From NCBI GenBank assembly GCA_963281255.1, contig OY725488.1:2982285-3046284 (forward strand): a stretch of DNA of 64,000 nt. Reading direction: 5' to 3'. Of the stretch, positions 1 to 12,113 are shown piece after piece. The DNA comes from Aphrocallistes beatrix. Taxonomy: Eukaryota; Porifera; Hexactinellida; Sceptrulophora; Aphrocallistidae. The notes under the pieces were generated by a model. That model was not told the origin of the DNA. It ran no database searches and was given only the letters and a program-made list of their open reading frames with translations. The translations under genes were made by a program, and so were the position numbers. Position 1 is the stretch's first letter. Every line of letters begins with the position of its first letter.

Positions 1-525
1 CGAATAACTTATTTTATGTCGTGAATTTCACACTAGGGCATAAAATCACAATTTATTTGTGGCCTGAATTCAAATTAATCTTCAACATATTTGGTATAGT
101 TACATTTCACATATAACATTCAATAATACATTAAAATATTTGTTAGTATATAAAAAATCCTACAATTGTAATGGTGCTCAAATATATCTGTCTTTCGAAT
201 CATACTATACTATTTAACGTTAAATATGTCACAAGGATCAAAGTAATATTTGCAAAATCGCAACTTTTTGGATGGAAGAATGTTGAAATTTGTAGCTTTG
301 GAGCTAATACACGCAAAAGAACCATCTGGAGACACTTTTTATAACTCCAAATACCCACTTGTTTCAAATTTTGGAGTGCACATTTGAAGATTTAAATCAC
401 ATCTCCTTTTAACCCCAATAACTCAAACGCTATCGACTATTTTCCCATTCTTCTGTTGACATTCGATCTAGAATTGTTTTCTTTCAGATACGGGAGATCC
501 GGCTGAAAATATTTTTTTCGATTAA
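1..525. other. Non-coding, nothing recognised
   Basis: AT-rich sequence without a convincing reading frame, terminal repeat or RNA gene. Confidence 0.5.
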
Positions 526-588
526 TCTTTACTATTAAAACTCGATTAATGTTTATATATACCAACATATATATATAACGAATCTCTC

Positions 589-590
<2 letters not shown>
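526..590 (+). mobile_element. Helitron-like 5' end fragment
   Basis: Carries the TCTTTACTATTAAAACTCG start shared with the copies at 1216 and 49663, preceded by A. It runs into the TA microsatellite, and the opposite-facing copy at 631-1108 follows, so only the first ~60 bp of this copy remain. Confidence 0.5.

Positions 591-632
<42 letters not shown>
591..632. repeat. (TA)n microsatellite
   Basis: About 21 uninterrupted TA units between two Helitron-like copies. The same position inside the family (just after the 5' end) is TA-rich in other copies, so the run probably expanded from the element itself. Confidence 0.9.
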
Positions 633-634
<2 letters not shown>

Positions 635-1108
635 CGCGCTTTGCGGCTGGCAGACACTTTTTGTCCACTGGAGACACCCATTGGGTGCCTTGGCTCACAT
701 TGAGTGATTATAGGGGAGATAGCACCTCTAAATATTTGTGTCTGACTGTTATAAGTATAATCGAAATCACTCGAAAAATCATTAAATTTGTCAGCTTTTA
801 AACTTTTGATGTGCAATGATGATGCCATAACAGAGTGATGAGTAATCATTTTTTGATGATAGTTGCATCATATGTGAGGTTTATTAATATACACATTATA
901 TTAAAATTTCAGCCTTCTATCACCTAAAATGGCTGAGTTATGCTGAGAAGCTGAAATTTCTAATTATAAAAAGGTAACAATGACGTCATAATTCCATGAT
1001 CATTTTCGTCTGAAGTCAGAACTTTAGTGGATCCATTGCCAAAAGACTCCCACATGCCCAAAATCAGCTTTCTGTGCCTTGCAGTTTTTTCAATCAATTC
1101 GTTACAGA
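631..1108 (-). mobile_element. Helitron-like non-autonomous repeat, copy A
   Basis: Reverse-oriented copy of the ~530-bp family described at 1216-1749. The 3' GCGCGCTT end lies against the TA microsatellite. A perfect TGACGTCA is at 981-988. The 5' end is lost where a CATAG-type terminus begins at 1119. Confidence 0.75.
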
Positions 1109-1118
1109 TATATTATAT

Positions 1119-1185
1119 CATAGCCTACGGTATATAAGGCCTCACAGTAACTTGCGGATTTGGGACTAGGGATGCGGTAGAAGAT
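1119..1185 (+). mobile_element. Solitary CATAG-type (P-like) terminus
   Basis: Begins CATAGCCTACGGTATATAAG and matches, over about 65 bp, the reverse complement of the terminus ending at 38279 (shared blocks AAGGCCT, ACAGTAACTTG and GGGAC-AGGGATG). No partner end is seen nearby, so it is probably a truncated element. Confidence 0.55.
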
Positions 1186-1215
1186 GTATTTTATCAGGAA
1201 CAATTCATTCTATTA

Positions 1216-1237
1216 TCCTTACTATTAAAACTCGATG

Positions 1238-1272
<35 letters not shown>

Positions 1273-1749
1273 GTAACGAATTGATTGAAGAAACTGCCGG
1301 GCGCAGAAGGCTGATTTTTGGCATGTGGCAGTTTTTTGGCTATGGCTCCAGTAAGTCCTGAGTTCAGAGCAAAATGTCGACTCATCATGGAATTATGACG
1401 TCATTGTCACATTTTTAAAAGTTAAGCAACACAGTTATTCGGGCATAACTCAGCCATTATAGGAGATAGAAGGCTGAAATTTTAATGCAATCTGTATACT
1501 AACATACCTCACATATGATGCGACTTTCATCAAAAAATGATGACTCATCACTTTGTTATGACGTCATCATTACGCATCAAAAATTTTAAAATTGACAAAT
1601 TTGGTGATTTTTCGAGTGATATCGATTAGCACAGTAGAACAGACATATTTAGAGATGTTATCTCCCTTATAATTAACCAATGTGACTCCAGGCGACCGAA
1701 GGGAGCCTCCGGCGGACACGAAGTGTCCGCCAGCCGCGAAGCGCGCTTG
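1216..1749 (+). mobile_element. Helitron-like non-autonomous repeat, copy B (reference copy)
   Basis: A 534-bp repeat that starts TCCTTACTATTAAAACTCG after an A and ends AAGCGCGCTTG before a T. No target duplication or terminal inverted repeat is seen. A 5' TC end, a short palindrome at the 3' end and insertion between A and T are Helitron hallmarks; the last four bases are CTTG rather than the canonical CTRR. It has no coding capacity. Perfect TGACGTCA sites are at 1396-1403 and 1559-1566, with a TGACTCA site between them. Around ten further copies lie in this window on both strands. The Helitron assignment is inference from the ends. Confidence 0.7.
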
Positions 1750-2422
1750 TTATTATCAATTTGATTCCATGTCAATTTGCAGAAATGGATCCCGCATATA
1801 CTCAATAGACAACAGATTGTCCGCAAAAAACACTTCAAATAAACTTTTGGAACCCTATGAATATTAGACACCTTCCTGAAGTTATGACCAGACATGAGAC
1901 GTGGGTATACTGTAAACACTATCAATAACTATAATATGCCATCATGAGTCAGAGGAGGTGATAGATCTGCACAAATTCCTTGACCGACTTTTGAAAACCG
2001 ACGGTAATGTACACCATTTTAAAAAATATTCTTTGTATAGTATTAGTTTCCTTGTGAGAGTGGTGCAGTACACCACGCTAATCCGGACAGCACTGTACCA
2101 AAATATAAAAAATCGTTTGGATTAGTGAAATAACAATAATTCAATGGGAATTTAACGATAATCAATTTGTGATGTTAGAATATGATGTGTACAATTTCGT
2201 TTTAATTGCTATTTAAAGAAGTTTCTCAATTTTATTGAAATTTTTAAAATTGTAAACTTTGTCTCAAAACGTAGAAGTGGATATTATTATATTTTTTGTA
2301 TATTTTTTGATATTGTATTAGCTAGCGTGCCCTATTTTTGTTCTGCTATCGTAAAGTGTATAAACTGAACGCAAACCTTCGCATTATATTTAAAATTTTA
2401 AATAAGATAAATTCTCTCTTTT
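1750..2422. other. Non-coding, nothing recognised
   Basis: AT-rich sequence between two repeats, with no supported gene. Confidence 0.5.
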
Positions 2423-2429
2423 CTTATCC

Positions 2430-3929
2430 CATAGACTCTTTTAAAGTAAGGACTGTAGGCGCTCAATCTCGGATCCAGGACTTAGATCCACTGTGCATTA
2501 TTGATATTTCGTAATCCGCTCAAGTTAAACATGGGAAATGTATTATTGTCAAATAGGAAGTCGTATTTTTGAGTCAATTAGTCATGGCTGACCTCAACTA
2601 TGAGTTATGTGGTTTGTCACACCTGTTTTTCACAGATTTAAGATACATTTTGGCATTATTCTGACCTGTTTTAAGCACATTTTAAAATGTTATTAATGTA
2701 TGATTTTTAAACACAATCAAGTAGGAACGGGTTAATTTGAAAATTTTCAACTTTTAAAATGGAATGTTGCTACATTACAGCGTTGCTATGGAAACGTATT
2801 TATACCATTTGAGCATATATCTGTTACATTCAAATTTGACTGTATTTAATAGATAATAAGTTACTTTCTATTAGCTCTTAATACATTTTATAACACTAAA
2901 TCTTAAGATTTTCGAGATTTGGCTATTAATGTGTGTGTAAATATATATATATATCTGTAACGAATTGATTGAAGAAACTGCCGGGCACAGAAAGCTAATC
3001 ATTGGCATGTGGAAGTCTTTTAGCTATGGCTCCACTAAGTTCTGAGCTCAGACGAAAATGTCGACTCATCATGGAATTATGACGTCATTATCACCTTTTT
3101 ATAATTAGAAATTTCAGTTTTTGACCGTAACTTAGCCATTTTAGGTGATAGAAGGCTGAAATTTTAAAAGAATGTGTATATTAATATATCTCACATATGA
3201 TGTAACCATCATCAAAAAATGATGACTCATCACTCTGTTATGATGTTATCATTTCGCATCAAAAAATTGACAAATTTGGTGATTTTTCGCGCGATATTGA
3301 ATATAACAGTAGGACAGACGTATTTAGAGATGTTATCTCCCATTCAATTAATCAATGATGACTCCAGGCGCCCACAGCGCGCCTGGCGGACATAAAGTGT
3401 CCGCCAGCCGCGCAGCTCAACCAAGCGAAGCGCGCTTGTATTTGTTAAATTGCACCAAATCTCGAAAAGATTTAGTGTTATAAATTATATTAAGATCTAA
3501 TAGAAAGTAGCCTATTATCTATCAAATACAGTCACATTTGAATGTCTACTGCAACGGTTTTCAAGATTTTGGCTCTAATGGTATATATACGTTTCCATTG
3601 CAACGCTGTATTGTAGCAACATTCCATTAAAAAAGTTCAATTTTTTCAAATTAACCCGTTCCTACCTTGATCATGTTTGAAAATCATACATTAATAACGC
3701 TTTAAAATCTGCTTAAACTGGTTAGAATATTGCCAAAATGTATCTTATACCTGTGAAATTAGGTGTGACCAACCACATAACTCACATTCCACACATAGTT
3801 GAGGTCAGCCAACATGACCAATGCACTCTAAAAATACGACTTCCTATTTGACAATAATACAGGGCAATGGGCCCAAGTTCCAGGACCCGAGTTAGAACGC
3901 CTATAGTCCTTACTTAATGAAGTCTATGA
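2430..3929. mobile_element. Foldback MITE with CATAG ends, split by a Helitron copy
   Basis: Two inverted arms of roughly 490 bp (2430-2935 and 3445-3928) begin CATAGACT and share AGTAAGGACT-TAGGCG near the ends. The 7-bp CTTATCC flanks both sides (2423-2429 and 3930-3936), with one extra base on the right. Arm sequences are related to those of the MITE at 7119-8132. The loop is occupied by Helitron copy C. No gene is present. By its termini it belongs with the THAP-carrying elements at 10985 and 38286. Confidence 0.7.
2930..3438 (+). mobile_element. Helitron-like repeat, copy C
   Basis: Starts in a short TA run, continues CTGTAACGAATTGATTGAAG and ends GCGCGCTTG before T. One TGACGTCA at 3080-3087; the second site is mutated to TGATGTTA. 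It sits in the loop of the foldback element, so it inserted later. Confidence 0.75.
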
Positions 3930-3936
3930 CTTATCC

Positions 3937-5012
3937 AACTTTTAGTCTGGTGGCTTAAGCCTGAAATTGTTAAAATGTGGATAAAAGCACGAAAATAGGC
4001 ACGCTTATACTTTCAAGCCTCCTGTGGACAAATTTAGAATGGGAAGCACTCAATATTTAAAATTTCTGACAAGATGAGGCCTTACAAATTTGATGACGTC
4101 ATCAATATATAATTCAAGTCTGTGAGAATTTAGACTATCACAGAGGCATGGAAATTGGCACAATTTACTTTCAAACTACCTAAACTTACTTTAGGATGGA
4201 AAAAACAAAATATATTCACCTTACAGAAATAGTTCGTATCTGCCAATAATCGTCGGATTTGTAAATAAATATTAGCCAATCTAAATGTTTCAAATGACTT
4301 GTTATTGTTATATTCGTACTCAGCTTCCAATTTCCATTCTTTTGATAGGCATATCCTTGCAATTAAAACTCGATTAATGTGCATTTATATATACTACAAG
4401 AACTCGGCTCGGCGGTAAGTCGTATTCTCACTTGTCTTTTTAACACAATCATAAAAGCCCATATAGCATAACTTCATAGATCTAATTGTTTCAGCCACGA
4501 GCTCCGGGGTAATTACCCCGCCTACTCCTCCCTCTTGAGGTTAGCGCTTAATGCAGGGAATTTGACTCAAACCAAATCATCTGAAAGTACTTGTACATTT
4601 AATTCCCGAAGATAACATAATTGAGTTTGTACATTAGGTCGAAATTAAAACAATATGTAGTATGAGGTATTTCTTTGAATAAATGACAAATTTTAAATTA
4701 AATTAATGGGTGTTTAGAATTTTTATTTTTATTTTTAATGCGTAACCGCAAGACTTTTGAACACCGGACTGTTAACAGCTGATGCAATTATTGCTCCAGT
4801 ACCAGGAATTAGATTCGATAGCGATAATCGATAGCGATAAAGTAAATATCAAAAAATATGCATTATAGATCTAAAGAATATATTAACAACATATATAAAC
4901 ATGATATCAAAGTGTCCGTAGCCGTTGTCAAAATTAACATTAGTCATCATACTATTGCAATAGCTAATTTTTAAGCATTTTAGCAAATGATTTTTGCACA
5001 AAACCAAGGTCA
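3937..5012. other. Non-coding; isolated CRE palindrome and Helitron start fragment
   Basis: No gene supported. Holds TGATGACGTCATCA, a perfect 14-bp palindrome, at 4092-4105 outside any recognised Helitron copy. A short Helitron-like start (TCCTTGCAATTAAAACTCG) lies near 4354-4385. Confidence 0.5.
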
Positions 5013-5292
5013 GGGGCCTTATTCTCAGATCGACTTAACTTATACTGAACTTAAACTTAACTCAAACTTAACTTGAACTTGACTTAAATTTAACTTAAAC
5101 TAAGTAATTACTAGTTTTCATTAAGTCCATACTTAGTTCTTTGCTCGAAACTAAGTAAATACTTAGTTTATGCGTCGAGCTTAAGAACTACTTAGTATTT
5201 ATTTAGTTTGTTCTGTAAATACCAACTTAGTTTTACTTAGTTTTTAGCAAAAAACTAAGTAAAGTAGACCAAATAAACTAAGTAAATACTAT
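5013..5292 (+). mobile_element. Harbinger-type terminus with CTTAA-rich subterminal repeats
   Basis: Begins GGGGCCTTATTCTCAGATCG, matching the left end of the Harbinger at 41344, followed by many copies of CTTAA, AACTTA and ACTTAGT in both orientations. No opposite end was found, so this is a truncated or very short derivative. Confidence 0.55.
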
Positions 5293-5484
5293 GGCTTATA
5301 ACCTTATATTGTAAATATTCTGTTTACAATCCCTTAACCCAGTTGTGCATATTATACTTGTTTTCTTAATCTAGCAATATAATATCGCAAAATTAATCAA
5401 TGAGAAGGATGTGCTTGCATTTTGCACACTAGGCTATCAATTTCTGCACAGTTTTCGTAAGTGCCAGACGGAGATCAGCTTCAA

Positions 5485-6300
5485 CTAATATCCGCGCTCG
5501 AAATTTTTCTTAATTAGTAAGAGCAATGAAAATCCTTCCTCACAAAGGTAAGTGCTGGGAAACATCAACAGGGGTTTTACTGCTATTTCAGTCACTTTGG
5601 GATATATCACGCTCATTTCGCACCAGAACTTGGTGAGTGCGATTTTCGTTTCAAATATATCTCGGGCATTAGAATCATTGATTAATTCAACAAATTCCTC
5701 TTGGACACTGTCTGGTATAGAACTTACATCGAAGCTAAATGGATTTCGAATCATTTTCATGTCCAGATCGCTCTGATCTTGGAAGTATTTCTGAAATTCA
5801 ATACGCAATGCGGAGAGATGAGCCTTTACTAGAGCACATATGCTCTGATCTGTAGTATCCCCATCCCCAAGAACTGCTGACAAGTTTTCAAAAAAACTTT
5901 CCCACGCTTACTGTTGAGCAAGTTGATGCGCGTGAAGATATCATTTAAGTAGGCGAGCTTTTTCAGCCATTCTTTATCTGAGAGTTTGCTGAAAATTAAT
6001 TTTGACTTCTCTTTCCCATTGCATTCAAAGAATTCAAGCAATTGTTTTTTCTGTAAACTTACTCGAGAGAGAGCATGTTCCCTCGTGACAGCCAACGAAC
6101 TTCAGTATAGTAGAACAGCAAATTCTCATGGTCAATATCTATTTCTTGGCACAATAATAGGCGGAACACACGTGTATTCAGAGCACTGGACTTGATAAAA
6201 TTGACCATGGTTACAATATCGTCAAGAACAAGTTTTAGATCGGATGGAAGTGTTTTAGATGCAAGAGCACATCAGTGTATCATACAGTGATTGTGTTTCG
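5485..6300 (-). pseudogene. hAT transposase pseudogene (ZBED5/SCAND3-like)
   Basis: Minus-strand relic of an hAT transposase. Reading down from about 6300: a degraded HCMIH block with TGA replacing an expected codon, a LKLVLDDIV stretch, then an EVRWLSRG-type block near 6095. After a frameshift near 5880 comes the C-terminal dimerisation region (NPFSFDVSSIPD, then MFPSTYLCEEGFS). This order is typical of the hAT lineage behind vertebrate ZBED5/SCAND3-type genes. The frame is broken by at least one stop and one frameshift and the N-terminus (BED finger) is absent, so it is dead. Terminal repeats were not located. Confidence 0.8.
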
Positions 6301-7111
6301 AAACTGGATTGACTCTCTTTACTCGAGGTCGAAATCCACAATGAATTCCAAACATTTTCATTGTCTAAAAAGAGCAGGACTTTTATTAGAAATTATCTGA
6401 TAAATAATACCCGGACAAAAAAGGTAAATCATAAAAATTGCCAAAAATTAGTTTTTAGCCTGACAAGCATAAAAATAAATCTTCAATACAATGACAGTCT
6501 ACTTAGTGCAATCTGGTTACTGTATCTGAAGGAGGCGGCAATATCATAGTGAAATGATTTTAAAACATTTTAGGACATCAAATTATCATTTTTGGGTGCA
6601 CAAGCGCCCCAGATTATTCTAACCCCAGTTACTCGCAAGCTGCGCTTGTTTGTCCCTCGCTGGTTTTGAAAACTCGATACACACTACCTGGTCAAAAATA
6701 TTGAACACCATGTACCTTTACTTAATAACTAAGAGTAAATACAGTATATACTAGAATAGTAGCCCCCCTCGAATAATCGCCCCCCCCAGAGTAATTTTTC
6801 TTCTGAATTTTTTGTTGTAATTTCTTCCCTCCTACAATTAATCTATGGTTTATATAATTTGAATGAGAGTGATTAGTTAAATAATTAAGAACATATGTGT
6901 GATCAAGTAAACGGGAGGTGTTCAGTACCATAACCTAAGATAAAAATGGAATTATACCACTTATAGTGTATTTTTCCAATTTTAGACTCCATAAAATGCG
7001 ATAAAAGTGGCGTATTGTGTAATATTTGTTCCGATTGCAAATAGGTCCACCCGGAACAATTAACTTAGTACTGTCAATTATTTATAATGCTTTTTACAAT
7101 AACAAACATAT
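6301..7111. other. Non-coding; possible Tc1-type end
   Basis: No gene supported. Near 6668 the sequence CACTACCTGGTCAAAAATAT resembles a Tc1-type terminal repeat, but no partner end was found. Confidence 0.4.
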
Positions 7112-7118
7112 GTTCCGG

Positions 7119-8132
7119 CATAGCCTACTCTAATAATGCCTCACTGTAGACAGAAAATTATGGACTAGGGATGAAGTAGTAGCCGATTGAAATAATACAT
7201 GATTAGCCTGAAATCGTTGCCATGTCAGAGTACATAGTTGTTGACAAAATTTGATTAGTCATCATATCATTGCGCAACAGGTCATTCTAAGGACTTTTTT
7301 AGCCATTTTAAGTTGTTTTAATCCTATTTCTAAATGTTATTATGGTGTGATCTTTTGTAGAACCAAGATTGGTACTAGTTGATTTGAAAAGTTAGGAAAT
7401 TTCCAATGGAATGTTGTTGCATTCATGCGTCGCTATGGTGGAGCATTTTGGTCAGTTTGGGCGATTTCGTGCAAACTGTAACTAGATCTTCAAATTTGAT
7501 TGTGTTTGATAGCTAATGGGATACTTGCTATTGGGTGATAATACGACTTGAACTATAAATTTCTCGAGTTTGGAGTTATGGTTTGATTTTAAGAATGTGA
7601 CCAAAATAATAAATTATCGCATAACTCTATAGTCTGTGGATTTAGAAGTTAAAATTGTATTAGTATCTAATAGGAGGTAGCCAATTGCCTATCAAATAAG
7701 TTCAAATATGAAGATCTAGTTATTACATTTTGTAGGATATGGCTCAAACTGATCAACATTTATTACCATTGCAACGCTGGAATGCAACAACATTCCATTG
7801 AAAATTTTCTAAATTTTTCAAATCAACTAGTACTAATCTTAGTTCTATACAAAAATTATACCTTAATAACGTTTAGAAGTAGGCTTGAAACGGCTTAGAA
7901 AATCGCCAAAATCGTGCAGAAAATGATCTGGTGCGAAATGATATGATTACTAATCGAAATTTTGACAACGGATATATGTACTTTAATGCCAAGTTTATAT
8001 ACGTATGCTGGTAATACATTCTTAATACCTATCCTACATTGTTAACGATTTTAGGCTAATCGTGTATTAATCCATTCAGCTATTACTGCATCTTTGATTA
8101 TTTACTGTGAGAAATTATTAGAGTGGGCTATG
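7119..8132. mobile_element. P-like MITE with CATAG ends and perfect 7-bp duplication
   Basis: A 1014-bp non-coding inverted-repeat element. The left end CATAGCCTACTCTAATAAT pairs with the right end (reverse complement CATAGCCCACTCTAATAAT), and similarity extends far into both arms. The 7-bp GTTCCGG is duplicated exactly at 7112-7118 and 8133-8139. Inner arm sequences are shared with the foldback at 2430. It has no coding capacity, so it must have been moved by a transposase encoded elsewhere. Confidence 0.85.
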
Positions 8133-8139
8133 GTTCCGG

Positions 8140-8506
8140 GTATTTTAAAAATGGAATCATTTGTACGGGTTCCTAATCCAATGCTGTACTTACTCAGGCT
8201 AATTAAGTGGGAGGGTGTGAATGCTAGTCATTATCGCACATTACCTTATAATTGATTCCAGGATAGCTGAATATGATAAATAATGCCATACTCCAGTCTT
8301 ATTTACTGTATTAAACAGGGTCGTAGGAGCAGTCGCGAGACAAGTGCGATATGTGTAGCTTTGTGCGCTACAGGTATATGTAGATACTATGCAGGCGTGG
8401 CATAGCCTCAGGGGAGGATTAAAGGATCATGGGGCCCTGGGGAGGCTAGAATTGAGGAGCCTCTTCACCACTGTTAACGAAACATCCGCCGCATATGGAA
8501 AATGTA
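8140..8506. other. Non-coding, nothing recognised
   Basis: Between the P-like MITE and a mariner fragment; no gene or RNA seen. Confidence 0.4.
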
Positions 8507-8733
8507 AATTTTCTCTTGCTCAATAACTGACGATTTTGAAGCCATAAATGTATAAGTAGCCAAAACTGACAAGATTGAAATGATGATTGTAGGAAAAATA
8601 TTTAGGCTATCTTAAAATTTCTTTCAGATATTAGGAGGGAATGGGTAATGCTATCTGGATTATATTAATGGGTGCATTAGATATACACTAGCTGTCAAAA
8701 ATCAACAGTGATTAGTACTTTTAAAATGACCTA
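8507..8733 (-). mobile_element. Truncated mariner 5' end
   Basis: Reverse complement of the first ~230 bp of the mariner at 32455: the terminal repeat (AGTACTTTTAAAATGACC before TAAG), the 5' untranslated region and the start of the coding region, stopping at the CTCTTGCTCAATAA segment. The rest of the element is absent. It shows that the mariner family has at least two copies here. Confidence 0.8.
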
Positions 8734-8739
8734 AGTAAT

Positions 8740-10070
8740 TTCAAGATTTTGAGTATAAATCCTTGAGTATAATCCCCTAATTTATTCAGCTTTCTCCTCA
8801 AATTGATTAATTGTGATTTATAACGATTGCAGAACTTCAACGGCCATTGAGTGATAACAGATAACTACTGGTAGTGTTGGCTTTCGATAAAAAATATTGA
8901 AAATTTTGATATTGATATTGATTTCAATACATGTGAACTCTCCTAAACTATATCGATATTGATATTGTTTTTAAGTTATCAATATAATGGTACTCAACAT
9001 TTTGATAAATTAAGCAATATCACCCCCGGTTATAGCTATTTAAGCAAACAGATACATTATTGTGTTCATTCTATTTGCTATAAGTAACCTCTCCCAAATT
9101 ATTTAAAATGAAATTACGAATGTTTGATAAACTGGTGGGTCTTAGGGCTTTGATATTGGCATCTAGGATCAATTGTGGTATATGAACAAATTCAAATATC
9201 GATGTCATGAAAGATTTCACTATACAATATACAGCGGCTTAGCCAGGAATTTCTGATGGGTGGCAGTACAACATCCAGCTGGAGGCCTATGGGTCGCTGC
9301 ATATTCTGATTCTTCTATTTTGTGTTTTTATATTAATTTGTTATCAATTGGTAATTTCAAACTTGACCGAGGGCATGTGCCCACAGTTTCCCCTGGCCAG
9401 CTGCCTATATATAGTATGACTTTACCCCTTTTAAAAAATGATATGACTTCATTGTCACTTTTCGACTAGAAATTTCATATATACTAAAAGTATGAAAAGT
9501 ATTAAACTAATACTGGTTAAGTTTGTTAATGTGACTTGTAAAAAATATGGGAGATTTGAGACATTTCAGACGGTGGTGTTGTATTCCAGCATTGCTGTGG
9601 AAAACTATTTCTCCTATTTTGGCTACTTTAAAATTACGAGTGTGAATTCGGCTTAATCTTCGATTTAGGTCACTTCCGTCACTAAATTAACATACCGACT
9701 TGTTAGATGCGATGGCATTTATACCATTCGATAGAGGAGCATTTGTAGTTTCTCCTGATTTGAATTAATTTTATTTATTTAACGGTTTTCAATTTTTCTG
9801 TACACTAATAACGGCTAGCATAACCACATAATTGATATATCATTTTTTCCAAATTTACATGTGTATTTTAGGCATTTAGTAGTATTTTATTTTCAATTTC
9901 ATATAAAAATAATCTTGTTTTTATCATTACTCAAAGCTCGTAGGTTAATTACATTTCTGGATAACTTTACAGAAAATTTGCCCAAATTTTTCAAGACCTT
10001 GTTTGTATGCATTATACTAATTCATTTTTTGAAAAATACATAGATTGATAGCAATAATTTACATTACAAC
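8740..10070. other. Non-coding; possible hAT-type end
   Basis: No gene supported. CAGCGGCTTAGCCAGGAATT near 9232 resembles a class of hAT-like termini, but no partner was found. GATATTGATATTGAT-type simple sequence lies around 8890-8970. Confidence 0.35.
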
Positions 10071-10186
10071 CGCGTTTCGCTTGCTTGCGCTGCGCGGCTA
10101 GTGGACACTTTGTGTCCGTCAGATGCACCTTGGCTCACATTCATTATTATAAGGGCTATGACATCTCTAAATGTTTCTGTCTTGAG
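10071..10186 (-). mobile_element. Helitron-like repeat, truncated copy E
   Basis: Only the 3' ~115 bp of the family: CGCGTTTCGCTTGCTTGCG, GTGGACACTTTGTGTCCG and the GACATCTCTAAAT block. It ends abruptly. Confidence 0.65.
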
Positions 10187-10977
10187 AAGAAGTTCCAAAC
10201 ATTATTGCTTATTCCTCATCTACTCTGGATCAAAAAAATATTTTAAAATAGATAAATCTTCAAGTAAGGCCTCCTCATTATTGAACAGAACGGAGAAGAC
10301 TACTAGATATCATAGAATAATGTATTAGCGATTACTTGTATAATGATATTCAGAGATTTCGATCGGTATAAGGGCAGTTATATGATTTCATTTCATTGTA
10401 CTGTAGATATTGAATATAGTAATAGTGCCGGGACATGAAATTTTAATCAAATTATCACTATATCCAATATATCACTATATCCAATAACATTAGTATTTAA
10501 TTTCATCGACTGGGGTACCTCAAACCCCAAAGAATTATCACTATATCCAATATTGACTGTATATTGTATAATCCATCATTAAACCATCCAGCTGGAGGAC
10601 CACTTAACTGATCTTGCGAACACTTTGAAAAGAATCGAAAAAGCAGGGTTATAACTCAAAAAAAGTTACATTTCGGATATTATAGCGAGGTCGAATTTGT
10701 GGGATATCTCGTAACACCAAATGGATATACATCCAGTTACACTGGCATATCCGAAATGGAAATGTTCATTTGACTTGGAAACGGAGCTTCTGCTACCACA
10801 AAAAAGGTTACCCTCATTTAATATTACAGATTCTAATCAGGATCCTAAACCAGATCCGCAACAAGTACACAGAGGGTTATTGCTGCCAGATTTATCATTC
10901 CATTCTTCAGATGACAACTTTCGAAATTATTGAAGGTGGTACACAAAGGTCGAATAAACTCTTAATATACAGTAATG
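10187..10977. other. Non-coding, nothing recognised
   Basis: Short open frames only. Repeated ATCACTATATCCAATA-type sequence near 10440-10560. No gene supported. Confidence 0.4.
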
Positions 10978-11290
10978 GTTATTCCATAGCATTCTATATA
11001 CTAAGGCAATGGCACTCTATTCAAAATCTGGACCATGGATGGCAATTACCATCGGCTTTCAAAATATCATGTATTGTTATACTGCCTTTCATTACTATTC
11101 TAAAGTACTCTAATGTAACATTTGATTGATTTTAATGATTTCGGACCACCCAACCCACTTAAAATTAACATATTATTATACACTTTAATGGTAAAATCAC
11201 AATCAATACCCTGCTAAATATAAATAAATAATTAAATAATTAAAAGATAAAGTGTGACAATTCATTTAGAACTAGACTAGATTCTTCATT

Positions 11291-11332
11291 CTCTCTCTCT
11301 CTCTCTCTCTCTTTCTCTTTCTCTCTCTCTCT
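11291..11332. repeat. (CT)n microsatellite
   Basis: Near-uninterrupted CT tract with two single-base interruptions, inside P-like element 1. Confidence 0.9.
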
Positions 11333-11358
11333 AAAACAAAAGAACATAGAAAAAAATA

Positions 11359-11545
11359 CAGTCAGGACCGCTGATTGTGAACCACCAGGGGGCCAAGAAT
11401 CTGTTCATAATAGAGATACTTCATATTAATTAAGCGAACTTGATTCAATACAAATCCTATCTAAAAAAGGAATTCGGACCAGGAGGTTAGTTCATAGTAA
11501 ACGAATGTTCATATTAAGCGGGTTCATAGTAAGCGACCCTGACTG
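11359..11545. mobile_element. Tigger/pogo-type MITE, 187 bp
   Basis: Ends CAGTCAGGACCGCT and (reverse complement) CAGTCAGGGTCGCT, flanked by TA on both sides (11357-11358, 11546-11547). Inside are repeated GTTCATA-AAGCG units. Non-coding. Termini and TA target fit Tc1/mariner-Tigger MITEs. Confidence 0.75.
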
Positions 11546-11601
11546 TAGTTATATATTTTTAGCCTAGTGTTATCTCTATTTCATCATTACGAATGTAGAC
11601 T

Positions 11602-11823
11602 TCAGAAGAATGACATGACGCTCCAAATAGTTAAATTAGAAGCAACTTCTAGAATTTTAGTATACTCACTCTCTAAAACAATACTCTTTTTTATCTTAGC
11701 ATTAGTGATATTATGAATGGCATTATTCACGTGTTGAATCGAAGGGGTGGATGAGGAAATTACCTTCTCATTTTTAATAATTTCAAATAATTCGACTTCA
11801 TTAATGATATTTTCCAATGACAT
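11602..11823 (-). CDS. Unidentified reading frame within P-like element 1
   Basis: A 73-codon minus-strand frame, Ile/Glu/Lys-rich (for example the SLENIINEVELFEIIKNEK start). It lies 3' of the THAP exons on the same strand, so it could be a later exon of that gene. No domain recognised; a chance frame in AT-rich DNA is possible. Confidence 0.25.
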   Translation of the reverse strand: MSLENIINEVELFEIIKNEKVISSSTPSIQHVNNAIHNITNAKIKKSIVLESEYTKILEVASNLTIWSVMSFF

Positions 11824-12113
11824 GGTATCGGTTAGTGAGTGGCAGGATAGTTAAATTTTGTTTGTTTCCTTATACAAATCCTTGTAATATAAATTTTCAT
11901 TAATAATTATTGAAGGTTCGATTGTAGAAATTTCATTATGATATTGTAGCTTAAGAAAAAAGATGACCGTTGAATTTGATCAATAAATAACCCACCGACA
12001 GGGAGTTCGACTAGATGCAATTTAGAATTAATACAATTAAGAGTAGAAATAGTAAACTTAGCTTGTTTCTTTGATTCTGCAAGACTTTTCTGATATGCTT
12101 CTTATATCCTCCT

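Noticed and set aside
553..849. 98-codon minus-strand frame with Tyr-Ile repeats
   Set aside because: It reads through the (TA)n microsatellite and a Helitron-like repeat; no domain.
10721..11129. Two overlapping plus-strand frames next to P-like element 1
   Set aside because: One runs through the terminal inverted repeat; composition is not protein-like and no motif is seen.
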